From NCBI RefSeq assembly GCF_028279465.1, contig NZ_JANQNS010000015.1:1-64000 (forward strand): DNA of 64,000 bases, read 5' to 3'. The notes below the pieces were generated by a model. It was given only the letters and a program-made list of their open reading frames with translations. It did not search any database and was not told the DNA's origin. Every line of letters starts with the position of its first letter. Position 1 is the stretch's first letter. The position numbers were made by a program, and so were the translations under genes. Shown piece after piece: positions 41,260-51,239 of this stretch. Origin of the DNA: Parasphingopyxis sp. Its GTDB lineage: Bacteria > Pseudomonadota > Alphaproteobacteria > Sphingomonadales > Sphingomonadaceae.

Positions 41260-43401
41260 CTAGAAGTTCGCGCGGACGGTGAAGCGCGCGTTGAGCGGCT
41301 CGCCCGTCGAGATATTGTTGTTGTTATGCGCGGCGGGGAAATAGTCTTCGTCGAACAGATTCTCGACATTGAGCTGCACGCGGACATTCTCGCTGATGTC
41401 GTAGAACAGCGCCGCGTCGAACCGGGTGAAGCTGGGCAGGCGTACGCTGTTATCGATCGCGGCGAATTGCGAGGACTGGTGGGTCACGCCGACGCCGATG
41501 CCGAACTGTTCGGTCACGTCGATATGGTTCCACATGGACAGCATATGCTCGGGAACCTGGGCGAGCGTGCGATTGGCCAGCGTCGTGCCGACCACGCGGC
41601 CGCGCTCGTCGGCGTCGAGATAGCTGTAGCCAGCATTCACGCTCCAGCCGGGCAGGATTTCCCCGACCAGCTGCAGTTCGAAGCCTTCGGTGCGGCTGCC
41701 CGTGAGGATCGAATTGCCCGGATCGTTCGGGTCGGGCGTCGTGCCGTTTTCGCGATCGAGGCGGAAGATCGCCGCGGTCAGGCTGAGGCCCGGCTGCGGG
41801 TCCCACTTGATGCCGATCTCGTAATTGTCGAACTGTTCGGGCGCCAGCGACTCGGTGGTCGGCGACAGCGTCAGGAACTGGTCGCCGGAGCGCGGCAAGA
41901 AGGAGCGCGCATAACTGGCGTATAGCGACACATTGTCCTGCGGCTTGTAGATGATGCCGATCCGCGGCGACCACTCGCTGTCCGACCGGCTCAGAAAACC
42001 GTCATTGCCGTCCGCCGCGCCGTCATTCACCTCGATCTGGTCGACGACATCGATCTCGAAATGATCGAAGCGGATACCCGCGACGATGATCACATGATCG
42101 CCGATCGCGATCTGGTCCTGCGCGTACACGGAGAAGAATTCGGCATCCGAATTGCGTGCGCGGGTGAAGCGCGGGAAGGTGAAGGCGGGGATCGCCAGCG
42201 GGTCCGTAAAACCAAAAGTGATCTGGTCGTCCATGCTGCCCGCGAAGAGCACATCGCGCCGCGCATTTTGCGTTTGCTGGTCGCCATATTCATAGCCGAA
42301 CAACAGCGTGTGGCCGATCGCACCCGTATTGCCGCGCCAGATCAGATTGCCCTGGATGATGAAATTTTCGCGCTGCGTCGTGTCGCGATAGCCGTCCAGT
42401 GAGACTGTGTTGGCGACATCGTCGAAGCCGACCGGATAGATGTTCTGATAGAATTTGTTGTAGTCGGCATATTGCAGCGTCGAATTGTAGGAGAGGCTGT
42501 CCGAGAAATCATGCTCGAAGCGCAGGCGCGAGATATGCGCCTCCAGCGTCGTGAAATTGGCATCGGGGTCGCCGAAAAATGTATTGTCGAACCCTTCCAG
42601 CGGCTCGCCGTTCAGCGCAGGGACGCCGCGATCGACCACCCGGTCGTCATCGACATATTCATAGGAGCCGATGAGCCGCGTGTTGGGGCCAAACTCAAGC
42701 GTTGCGGTCGGATTGATCGCGAAGCGATCGCCGTCGAAAAAGTCGCGATGATTGTTGAGCGATTCGTAAAAGGCGTTCAGGCGGAACCCTAGCCTATCGC
42801 CGGCCGCGATATTGGCATCGCCGGCGATATAGACGGAGCCGAACGTGTCGACGCTCGCCGTGCCGTTGCCAAACGTATCGCCAGCAATGGCCGTCTTGGT
42901 CACGCGGTTGATGATCCCGCCGCCGCCGCCACGGCCGAAGATCATCGCATTCGATCCGCGCAGGATTTCGATGCGCTCCAGATTGTAGAGCGGTCGGAAA
43001 TATTGGACGTCGTCGCGCAGGCCGTCGATGTAGAAGTCGGCGGTCGTATTCTGACCGCGGATCGTGATCTGGTCGCGATGGCCTTCGCCCTGGCCGATCG
43101 ATGCGCCGGGCGTGTAGCGGAGAATGTCGCCGATATCGCCGAGAACCTGGTCGTCGATCTGTTCGCGCGAGATGATCGAAAGGCTTTGCGGCACGTTGAT
43201 CAGCGGCGTTTCCGTCTTGGTCGCGCTGATCGTGTCTTCCTCGAAATATTGGCCGGTGACGACGATCTGCGGGCCGGTCGAGGTCATCGTCGTGGTTGCC
43301 GGCGTCGTCACGCCTTGCGCCGACGCCGTGCCATGCACAAAAGCGATGGATGATATGCTCGCCATAAGGGGAAGGCCGACACGCGAGACGTTACGCAACA
43401 T
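41260..43401 (-). CDS. TonB-dependent siderophore receptor
   Basis: 713-residue outer-membrane receptor. Signal peptide about 1-29 (ending ASAQG); plug domain with TETPLINVPQSLSIISREQI and QITIRGQNTTADFYIDGLRDDVQYFRPLYNLERIEILRGSNAMIFGRGGGGGIINRVTK; then a 22-strand barrel ending in the final Phe (RFTVRANF). VPQSLSIISREQI is typical of the siderophore (FhuA/FecA-like) subfamily. The Fur box at 43452-43470 upstream supports iron regulation. The ligand is unknown and no transport partners are adjacent. Confidence 0.95.
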   Translation of the reverse strand: MLRNVSRVGLPLMASISSIAFVHGTASAQGVTTPATTTMTSTGPQIVVTGQYFEEDTISATKTETPLINVPQSLSIISREQIDDQVLGDIGDILRYTPGASIGQGEGHRDQITIRGQNTTADFYIDGLRDDVQYFRPLYNLERIEILRGSNAMIFGRGGGGGIINRVTKTAIAGDTFGNGTASVDTFGSVYIAGDANIAAGDRLGFRLNAFYESLNNHRDFFDGDRFAINPTATLEFGPNTRLIGSYEYVDDDRVVDRGVPALNGEPLEGFDNTFFGDPDANFTTLEAHISRLRFEHDFSDSLSYNSTLQYADYNKFYQNIYPVGFDDVANTVSLDGYRDTTQRENFIIQGNLIWRGNTGAIGHTLLFGYEYGDQQTQNARRDVLFAGSMDDQITFGFTDPLAIPAFTFPRFTRARNSDAEFFSVYAQDQIAIGDHVIIVAGIRFDHFEIDVVDQIEVNDGAADGNDGFLSRSDSEWSPRIGIIYKPQDNVSLYASYARSFLPRSGDQFLTLSPTTESLAPEQFDNYEIGIKWDPQPGLSLTAAIFRLDRENGTTPDPNDPGNSILTGSRTEGFELQLVGEILPGWSVNAGYSYLDADERGRVVGTTLANRTLAQVPEHMLSMWNHIDVTEQFGIGVGVTHQSSQFAAIDNSVRLPSFTRFDAALFYDISENVRVQLNVENLFDEDYFPAAHNNNNISTGEPLNARFTVRANF

Positions 43402-43451
43402 GAGAAATCCAATCGGAAAGGGAAGCTAGGAAAGGTCTGTCGATAGATTTC

Positions 43452-43470
43452 GATAATGAGAACGATTATC
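43452..43470 (-). promoter_or_regulatory. Fur box upstream of TonB receptor
   Basis: GATAATGAGAACGATTATC matches the 19-bp Fur consensus GATAATGATAATCATTATC at 16 positions. It lies 51 bp upstream of the receptor start codon and implies repression by iron-loaded Fur. Confidence 0.85.
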
Positions 43471-43550
43471 ATAAGCAATCAAAAAGAGGCAGCTGAGCCA
43501 AAAAACATGCGCTGTGCTTTCGGTGTCACGCGAACGAAGCGGAGCGCCAA

Positions 43551-43730
43551 ATGACGCTCGGTGCCTTCGCGGTCGCCGCCCTGTTGGCGGGCATATTCGC
43601 CGGCTGGATGGACTGGCGGCGCAACAATCGCGATCATCTCGACAAGGTCGGTTGGGTCAATTGGACGCTGGTGATGATGCTGTCGCTGATTGCTGCGGCG
43701 ATGCTGGGATTATTGGCCGCAGGCACTTAA
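43551..43730 (+). CDS. Small two-helix membrane protein
   Basis: 59 residues. ATG at 43551 with GGAG upstream, stop TAA at 43728. Two hydrophobic helices (about 3-18 and 38-57) flank the charged loop DWRRNNRDHLDKVG, so a hairpin inner-membrane protein is predicted. Another overlapping frame (43514-43753) is less protein-like. Function unknown. It precedes the radical SAM gene by 54 nt. Confidence 0.72.
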   Translation: MTLGAFAVAALLAGIFAGWMDWRRNNRDHLDKVGWVNWTLVMMLSLIAAAMLGLLAAGT

Positions 43731-43784
43731 TACTCCGCTCTCAATGTTCTTGATATGTTCCGATTGCCGGGTTAGGCTCATGGA

Positions 43785-45032
43785 ATGGCGGCCAAAACCA
43801 TGATCGAGAAGCTTAAGATACTGGCCGATGCGGCGAAATATGATGCGTCCTGCGCATCGTCGGGCACCAGTAAGCGCAGTGCGATCGGCACCGCAGGCTT
43901 GGGTTCGACCGAAGGTATGGGGCTGTGCCACGCCTATGCACCGGACGGGCGGTGCATCTCTCTGCTCAAGGTGTTGCTGACCAATTTCTGCACCTTCGAT
44001 TGCCGCTATTGCGTCAATCGGGTCTCATCCAATGTCGAGCGGGCACGCTTCACGCCCGAAGAGCTCGTCCGGCTGACGCTCGATTTCTACAAGCGCAACT
44101 ATATCGAGGGCCTGTTTCTCTCGTCCGGCATTATCCGCTCGCCCGATTATACGATGGAGCAGATCGTCGAAGTTGCGCGCAGCCTGCGCGAGGATCATGG
44201 CTTTCTCGGCTATATCCATCTCAAGTCTATCCCCGAAGCATCGCCCGAGCTGATCGAAGCGGCGGGCCGCCATGCCGACCGGCTCTCGATCAATATCGAG
44301 CTGCCGCGCGCTGAAGGCCTGCGCCACTATGCGCCCGAAAAATCCGCGAAGACCATTCGCGCGGCGATGGGCAATGTGCGCAGCGGCATAGATGCAAACC
44401 GCGGGGAGCGCCGGTCGCGGCTTGTCCGCAAGGCGAAGCCGCCGCGTTTCGCGCCGGGCGGTCAATCGACGCAAATGATCGTCGGCGCCGACGGGTCGGA
44501 CGACATGCAGATATTGACGGCATCGACGAGCCTGTACGGCGACTACAGGCTGCGGCGCGTCTATTATTCCGCCTATAGCCCCATTCCCGATGCCTCGGCG
44601 GACCTGCCGCCGATCCGCCCGCCGCTGGTGCGCGAGCATCGCCTGTATCAGGCCGACTGGATGCTCCGCTTTTACGGGTTCGAGGTTGGCGAAATCATGG
44701 AGGGCGGCGCGCAGGGCATGCTCGATCTCGCCATCGATCCGAAGCTCGCTTGGGCGCTCGTCCATCGCGAATGGTTTCCCGTCGATATCAACCGGGCACC
44801 GCGCGCGCGGCTGTTGCGTGTGCCGGGCCTGGGGCCGGTCGCGATCGGCAAGCTGCTGAAAGCGCGGCGATCGGCGAAGCTGCGGCTCGACGATCTGGCG
44901 CGGCTGACCGTGTCGGTGAAGAAGCTGCTGCCCTTTATCGAAGCTGCAGACTGGTCGCCCGGTGTGCTCACCGATAGCGCCGGCCTTGCGGCCCGGGTCC
45001 GCCCGCCCGCCGAACAATTGTCGCTATTCTGA
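43785..45032 (+). CDS. Putative DNA modification/repair radical SAM protein
   Basis: 415 residues. The radical SAM cluster motif C69-x3-C73-x2-C76 (CTFDCRYC) lies in the N-terminal half, with FLSSGIIRSPDYTMEQIVEVAR downstream; the C-terminal part has a helix-hairpin-helix (INRAPRARLLRVPGLGPVAIGKLLKARR), a DNA-binding module. This matches the family recalled as TIGR03916, regularly encoded beside a DUF4130 protein and uracil-DNA-glycosylase-like domains. Its stop overlaps the next ATG (TGATG), so the two are coupled. Substrate unproven. Confidence 0.9.
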   Translation: MAAKTMIEKLKILADAAKYDASCASSGTSKRSAIGTAGLGSTEGMGLCHAYAPDGRCISLLKVLLTNFCTFDCRYCVNRVSSNVERARFTPEELVRLTLDFYKRNYIEGLFLSSGIIRSPDYTMEQIVEVARSLREDHGFLGYIHLKSIPEASPELIEAAGRHADRLSINIELPRAEGLRHYAPEKSAKTIRAAMGNVRSGIDANRGERRSRLVRKAKPPRFAPGGQSTQMIVGADGSDDMQILTASTSLYGDYRLRRVYYSAYSPIPDASADLPPIRPPLVREHRLYQADWMLRFYGFEVGEIMEGGAQGMLDLAIDPKLAWALVHREWFPVDINRAPRARLLRVPGLGPVAIGKLLKARRSAKLRLDDLARLTVSVKKLLPFIEAADWSPGVLTDSAGLAARVRPPAEQLSLF

Positions 45033-45865
45033 TGCCGACCGTTGCACTTGCCTCGCCGACGGATTGGAAGGGTTGGCGCAATGCCGCCCGGAATCTGTGC
45101 GCGCAGGGCGTGCGGCCTGAGGCGGTAGAATGGCAGAGCGGAGAGGCGCAGCCGGGATTGTTTGCGGAAGCCGCGGATACCGCGCTGACCGCTTCGCCCT
45201 CCGTGCAGACACGCGTACCGAGCGCATTTTTGACGCTGAGCCGGCTAGTCATCTGCCATCGCGATGCTGAGCGCTTTGCGCGTCTCTACCGGCTGCTTTT
45301 TCGTCTCCAGCGCGAACATCATCTGCTCGCCAATGCGGCCGATCCGGATGTCGCCTGGGCGCATGGATGCGCCAAGGCCATCCGGCGTGATCGGCACAAG
45401 ATGCATGCGTTCGTCCGCTTTCGGAAAGTCGGCGAGCAGGGCGGCCGTGAGCGGTTCGCCGCCTGGTTCGAGCCCGATCACCGGATCGTCGAACTGGCGA
45501 CGCCTTTCTTCGTCCGGCGCTTTCCCAATATGGACTGGGCAATCCTGACGCCCGAACGCTCGGCCATCTGGCAGGACGGTGCGTTGCGCTACGAAGCCGG
45601 CGCGTCCCGGCAGGACGTGCCCGATGCCGATATCGTGGAAGTGGAATGGAAGGCCTATTTCGCCGCGATCTTCAATCCTGCACGGCTGAAGGTGAAGGCG
45701 ATGACGGCCGAAATGCCGAAGAAATATTGGCGCAATCTCCCCGAGGCCGTGCTGATCCCAGGCCTGATTGCGAAAGCCGGAGACCGGTCCGACGCCATGC
45801 GGACCGATGGCGTGACCGAACCCAATGCGCTGTCGAAACGGATAGCGCGGCGGCGCGAAAGCTAG
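45032..45865 (+). CDS. DUF4130 domain protein (partner of radical SAM repair protein), no UDG domain
   Basis: 277 residues. The DUF4130/TIGR03915-type pattern is seen in HLLANAADPDVAWAHGCAKAIRRDRHKMHAFVRFRKV and WFEPDHRIVELATPFFVRRFPNMDWAILTPERSAIWQDG, ending MTAEMPKKYWRNLPEAVLIPGLI. In many relatives this domain is fused to a C-terminal UdgX-like uracil-DNA glycosylase domain giving about 480 residues. Here the frame ends after the DUF4130 domain plus a short basic tail, and the convergent cpaF gene overlaps by 4 nt. No glycosylase gene follows. Confidence 0.88.
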   Translation: MPTVALASPTDWKGWRNAARNLCAQGVRPEAVEWQSGEAQPGLFAEAADTALTASPSVQTRVPSAFLTLSRLVICHRDAERFARLYRLLFRLQREHHLLANAADPDVAWAHGCAKAIRRDRHKMHAFVRFRKVGEQGGRERFAAWFEPDHRIVELATPFFVRRFPNMDWAILTPERSAIWQDGALRYEAGASRQDVPDADIVEVEWKAYFAAIFNPARLKVKAMTAEMPKKYWRNLPEAVLIPGLIAKAGDRSDAMRTDGVTEPNALSKRIARRRES

Positions 45866-47379
45866 AGGCAAGCCTCGAGGCAAGGCTGTTCGAAACCGAA
45901 GGCCTTCGCCTTGTCGAGCGTGTAGGGGCGCAAGCCCATCGAGCGATATTCGCCGATGATTTTCCCGTTATCGTCCTCGCCCGTATATTCGAACTTGAAC
46001 AGTTCCTGCGTGACGATGACGTCGCCTTCCATCCCGATCACCTCGGTGATGTTGGTCGTCCGGCGCGAACCGTCGCGCAGGCGCTTCACCTGAATGATGA
46101 GATCGACCGAGTCGGCAATCTGTTTCGAGATCGCTTCCTTCGGGATCTTGATGTCGCCCATCATGACCATGTTTTCCATACGGCCCAGGCATTCGCGCGG
46201 GCTGTTGGAGTGAAGCGTACACATCGAGCCGTCATGGCCCGTATTCATTGCGGCGAGCAGGTCGAAACATTCCGCGCCGCGAATCTCACCCAGGATGATG
46301 CGATCGGGGCGCATACGCAGGGCGTTCTTGACGAGGTCGCCGATCGATATCTCGCCCTTGCCCTCAAGGTTTGCGGGGCGGGTTTCCAGCGGCAGCCAGT
46401 GCGGCTGCTGCAGACGAAGTTCGGCGGCGTCCTCGATGGTCAACACGCGCTCGCCCGGGTCGATCATCTTCGACATGGCGTTGAGCATCGTCGTCTTACC
46501 CGAACCCGTACCTCCTGAGATGACCGTGTTGAAACGGCTGGCGCCGGCCACCTTCAGGAAGGTCGCCATCTTGTCCGACATGGAATCCCAATCCTTCATC
46601 ATGTCGATGGTGATCGGCTTGTCGGAGAATTTACGAATCGAGATTGCCGTGCCGCGCAGCGAGAGCGGCGGCACGATGACGTTCACACGCGAACCGTCGG
46701 CGAGACGGGCGTCGGCCAGCGGCGTCGTCTGGTCGACACGGCGGCCGACCGAGTTACAGATGCGCTGGGCGATCTGCAGCAGATGCTCTTCGTCGCGGAA
46801 CTTGATCTTGGAGAGTTCGAGCTTGCCCTTGCGCTCGACATAGGTCTGTTCCGGGCCGTTGACCATGATGTCGTTGATGTCCGGATCGGAGAGCAGTTCT
46901 TCGAGCGGGCCGAGACCGAGCAGCTCGTCGACCAGCACTTTTTCGAGCGCAAACTGTTCGCGCCGGTTCAGCGTGATTTTCAGCTCAGCGAGCACCTCGG
47001 AGATGATCGGGCGGAATTCTTCGGCCAGTTCGGTTTTGGTGAGCGTCGATGCCGCTTCCGGATCGACACGTTCGAGCAGGCGCGGCAGCACCTGTTCCTT
47101 GATCTTATGAACCGAGGCTTCGAAACCCTGCGCTTCTTCCGCCGCTTCGGCGACCGCATTGGCGCGGTCGTTGAGCTTCGACATGGCATCGGCTTCGGGC
47201 GGAATGATCGATCCGTCATCCTCCGCTGGCAGGTCGAGCGAATCGATCGGCGGGAACTGTTCGCCGCCCTTGCTGTCCTTCGCCTCCGTATCGCCGGACG
47301 TGCCGGAGCCGCCCTGCATGGGCCGTGCGACGCCGAAAGAAGGTTTCTGGCCACCGCCTTTTCGTCCAAATGCGCTCAT
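45862..47379 (-). CDS. cpaF: CpaF/TadA-type secretion ATPase
   Basis: 505 residues from ATG 47379, preceded by GAGG; a longer start at 47391 exists. Gene-II secretion ATPase motifs: Walker A ISGGTGSGKTTMLNAM, Asp box TIEDAAELRLQ, Walker B ILGEIRGAECFDLLAAMNTGHDGS (with His box). The N-terminal 100 residues are polar and low-complexity. CpaF drives assembly of Flp/Tad pili, but no cpaB, cpaC, tadB or tadC lies nearby, so it is an orphan here. Overlaps the DUF4130 gene end by 4 nt. Confidence 0.93.
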   Translation of the reverse strand: MSAFGRKGGGQKPSFGVARPMQGGSGTSGDTEAKDSKGGEQFPPIDSLDLPAEDDGSIIPPEADAMSKLNDRANAVAEAAEEAQGFEASVHKIKEQVLPRLLERVDPEAASTLTKTELAEEFRPIISEVLAELKITLNRREQFALEKVLVDELLGLGPLEELLSDPDINDIMVNGPEQTYVERKGKLELSKIKFRDEEHLLQIAQRICNSVGRRVDQTTPLADARLADGSRVNVIVPPLSLRGTAISIRKFSDKPITIDMMKDWDSMSDKMATFLKVAGASRFNTVISGGTGSGKTTMLNAMSKMIDPGERVLTIEDAAELRLQQPHWLPLETRPANLEGKGEISIGDLVKNALRMRPDRIILGEIRGAECFDLLAAMNTGHDGSMCTLHSNSPRECLGRMENMVMMGDIKIPKEAISKQIADSVDLIIQVKRLRDGSRRTTNITEVIGMEGDVIVTQELFKFEYTGEDDNGKIIGEYRSMGLRPYTLDKAKAFGFEQPCLEACL

Positions 47380-47480
47380 CCCATCCCTCAATACGATATG
47401 CCCGCGTCAGGCGAGCCGGTTCGGAATGGTGAATAGATTGAAAACTTTGACAATTAGCTAATGCCCGTCAAAGGGGAGCA

Positions 47481-48413
47481 ATGGCAGCGGAAAACCCCGA
47501 AAATGCAGCGAAATTGCGGATAAGCGGAGACTCGACCGCAATCGGGCTGCTGCTCGCGCTGGCCGGTTTCGCCTGCCTGTCGATGGGTGACGGCATCATC
47601 AAGTCGATCGCCGGCGAATGGCCGGGGTTGGCTGTAGCCGCCCTGCGCTATACCATTGGTTCAATTGGATTATTGCTATTGTTGTTGATGGTAGAAGGGC
47701 GCAGAGGTCTGCGCTGCCCCCGGCCCTGGGTCCAGATCGGCCGGGGCGTGTCGGTGGCGCTGGCGACGCTTTTCTTTTTCAGCGCGATTTTCGTCATGCC
47801 GCTCGCCGATGCGACCGCGATCCAGTTCACCGCGCCAATGATTACCGCAATCTTATCGACGCTCATGCTCGGCGAACGCATGCCGCGCATTACCTGGTAC
47901 GCCACCGGCATTGCCTTTGTCGGCATGATCCTGGTTTTGCAGCCCAATATCTTCGATCTGGGCTGGAGCGTATTATTGCCGATCGGCGCGGCGGTCTGCT
48001 TTTCCTTCACCATCGTTTTCAACCGCATGGCGGCGGGCAGTGGTTCGGGCCTGTTGATGCAGGTGCTGATTTCCGCGATCGCCACGCCGGTCATGATTGC
48101 CGCGGCCTTTATCGGCCATGTCTCAGGCGTCGAAGGTCTGCATGTGGACATGCCGGACTGGAGCGTGATCGCCCGCTGCGCGCTGGTCGCGGTCACGGCG
48201 TCCTTCGGCCACTGGCTCGTCTATATGGCGACGACCAAGGCCTCGGCGGCCGAAACCGCGCCGATGGTCTATGTGCAATTGCTGACAGCGGTCGCCATCG
48301 GCGTGACTTTTTATGGCGATTATCCGGACCCGCTCGCGATGGGCGGGGCGGCGCTGATTATCGTCGCGGGGCTGTGGCTATGGAACCGGCAGCGACGGCG
48401 GGCTGCGGCCTAA
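47481..48413 (+). CDS. DMT-family (EamA) transporter
   Basis: 310 residues with ten hydrophobic helices in two five-helix EamA halves; typical sequences FACLSMGDGIIKSIAGEWPG at the start and ALADATAIQFTAPMITAILSTLMLGERM in the first repeat, and KASAAETAPMVYVQLLTAVAIGVTFYGDYPD in the second. Such proteins export metabolites; no substrate can be assigned. Confidence 0.9.
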   Translation: MAAENPENAAKLRISGDSTAIGLLLALAGFACLSMGDGIIKSIAGEWPGLAVAALRYTIGSIGLLLLLLMVEGRRGLRCPRPWVQIGRGVSVALATLFFFSAIFVMPLADATAIQFTAPMITAILSTLMLGERMPRITWYATGIAFVGMILVLQPNIFDLGWSVLLPIGAAVCFSFTIVFNRMAAGSGSGLLMQVLISAIATPVMIAAAFIGHVSGVEGLHVDMPDWSVIARCALVAVTASFGHWLVYMATTKASAAETAPMVYVQLLTAVAIGVTFYGDYPDPLAMGGAALIIVAGLWLWNRQRRRAAA

Positions 48414-48425
48414 TCGAGGGAGCGC

Positions 48426-48689
48426 CTAGTCTTCCTCGACGACCTTTTCGGCGAGGATCGTCAGGCCTTTAGAGTTCACCTCGGCGAACCCGCCTTCGAC
48501 CTTGATCGTCTCGGCTTCGCCACCAGCAGTCTTGTAGATCGAGATATTGCCATCGCGGATCGTGGTCATCACGGGCGCGTGGCGCGCGAAAATGCCCATA
48601 TCGCCCTCCGTGCCGGGCACGACGACCATATGCACTTCTTCCGAGCGGAGAAGTTTTTCGGGCGTCACAAGTTCGAAATTGAGAGCCAT
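48426..48689 (-). CDS. atpC: AtpC, ATP synthase epsilon subunit, short form
   Basis: 87 residues comprising only the N-terminal beta-sandwich: [37 protein letters not shown] is typical. The C-terminal helical hairpin present in E. coli epsilon (about 138 residues) is missing. In that bacterium the helices inhibit ATP hydrolysis; alphaproteobacteria often use a zeta subunit for inhibition instead. Last gene of the F1 operon. Confidence 0.94.
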   Translation of the reverse strand: MALNFELVTPEKLLRSEEVHMVVVPGTEGDMGIFARHAPVMTTIRDGNISIYKTAGGEAETIKVEGGFAEVNSKGLTILAEKVVEED

Positions 48690-48694
48690 CTGAT

Positions 48695-48871
48695 TCAGTC
48701 CTTCAACGCTTTGTCGAACATCGACGTCGCCGTCTCGAATTTATCACGGCATCCGGTGTTGCAGAAGCCGAACACCGCGCCCTTGTAGAGCGTCAACGAG
48801 TCGGCCGAGACGGGTTTCCCCGACCATGGGCACACTTCATTGACGCAATCTTCAAGGCGCAAGTCCGCCAT
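48695..48871 (-). CDS. 58-residue Cys-rich protein in the F1 operon
   Basis: A 58-residue protein between atpD and atpC. It starts 2 nt after the atpD stop and ends 5 nt before atpC. Residues include [18 protein letters not shown] and [17 protein letters not shown]; four Cys (two in CVNEVC, two in FCNTGC) form a CxxxxC / CxxxC pattern as in TRASH/YHS-type metal-binding folds. This is likely a real gene because the frame sits exactly in the operon. Its function is unknown, and it may bind Zn, Cu or Fe. Confidence 0.8.
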   Translation of the reverse strand: MADLRLEDCVNEVCPWSGKPVSADSLTLYKGAVFGFCNTGCRDKFETATSMFDKALKD

Positions 48872-48873
48872 CG

Positions 48874-50349
<1,476 letters not shown>

Positions 50350-51225
50350 CTAGAGCGCTTCGGCGCCCGAGATGATTTCTACGAGTTCGGTGGTGATCGC
50401 GGCCTGACGGCTGCGGTTATATTCGATGGTCAGCTTGTCGATGAGCTCGCCGGCGTTGCGCGTCGCGTTATCCATGGCGGTCATCGAGGCGCCCTGTTCC
50501 GACGCCGCGTTTTCGAGCAGCGCGCGGAAAATCTGGATCGACAGGTTGCGCGGCAGCAGTTCGGAGAGGATTTCCTCCTCGTCCGGCTCATATTCGACAG
50601 CGGCCTTGCTGCCCGCCTCTGCTTCTTCGGGAACCGGAACCGGGATGATCTGCTGCGTTTGCGGTTCCTGAACCAGCGCCGATTTGAACTTGGAATAGAA
50701 GAGCCAGGCGACATCGAACTTGTCGTCCTCAAGCCGCGCGACCAGCTCCTCGGAGATCGCTTTCGCATCGTCATAATGCGGGTTCTTGATGTCGCTCGTG
50801 TCGTAATGATGGTCGATCGCGTCCGCGTAAAAGCGTTTGACGACCGGCTTCGCCTTCTTGCCGATCAGATAGAAGGTCACGTCCTTGCCCTCGGCGATCA
50901 GCGCATCGGCCTTTTCGCGGGCTTCCTTGACGATATTCGTGTTGAACGCGCCGCACAGACCACGATCCGACGTGGCGACGACCATCAGATGCCGCTGCGT
51001 CTTGCCGGTGCCGGCCAGCAGCTTGGGCGTGTCGGAATTGATCGAGACCTTGGACGCAAGGCTCGTCATCACGCTTTCCAGCCGCTCGGCGTACGGGCGC
51101 GCGGCCTCGGCCGCTTCCTGCGCCTTGCGGAGCTTGGCGGCGGCGACCATCTGCTTGGCCTTGGTGATCTTCTGGGTCGATTTGACCGACCCGATCCGAT
51201 CCTTGAGTTCTTTAAGACTTGCCAC
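50350..51225 (-). CDS. atpG: AtpG, ATP synthase gamma subunit
   Basis: 291 residues. Begins [36 protein letters not shown] and ends [22 protein letters not shown], the two conserved coiled-coil halves of the rotor shaft. The middle carries an acidic insertion around [23 protein letters not shown]. Lies between atpA and atpD. Confidence 0.97.
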   Translation of the reverse strand: MASLKELKDRIGSVKSTQKITKAKQMVAAAKLRKAQEAAEAARPYAERLESVMTSLASKVSINSDTPKLLAGTGKTQRHLMVVATSDRGLCGAFNTNIVKEAREKADALIAEGKDVTFYLIGKKAKPVVKRFYADAIDHHYDTSDIKNPHYDDAKAISEELVARLEDDKFDVAWLFYSKFKSALVQEPQTQQIIPVPVPEEAEAGSKAAVEYEPDEEEILSELLPRNLSIQIFRALLENAASEQGASMTAMDNATRNAGELIDKLTIEYNRSRQAAITTELVEIISGAEAL

Positions 51226-51239
51226 GGTTTTTCAGCCTC

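Noticed and set aside
43514..43753. 79-codon frame overlapping the small membrane protein
   Set aside because: The overlapping 59-residue frame has a ribosome site and a clean two-helix pattern; this one is Arg-rich without structure.
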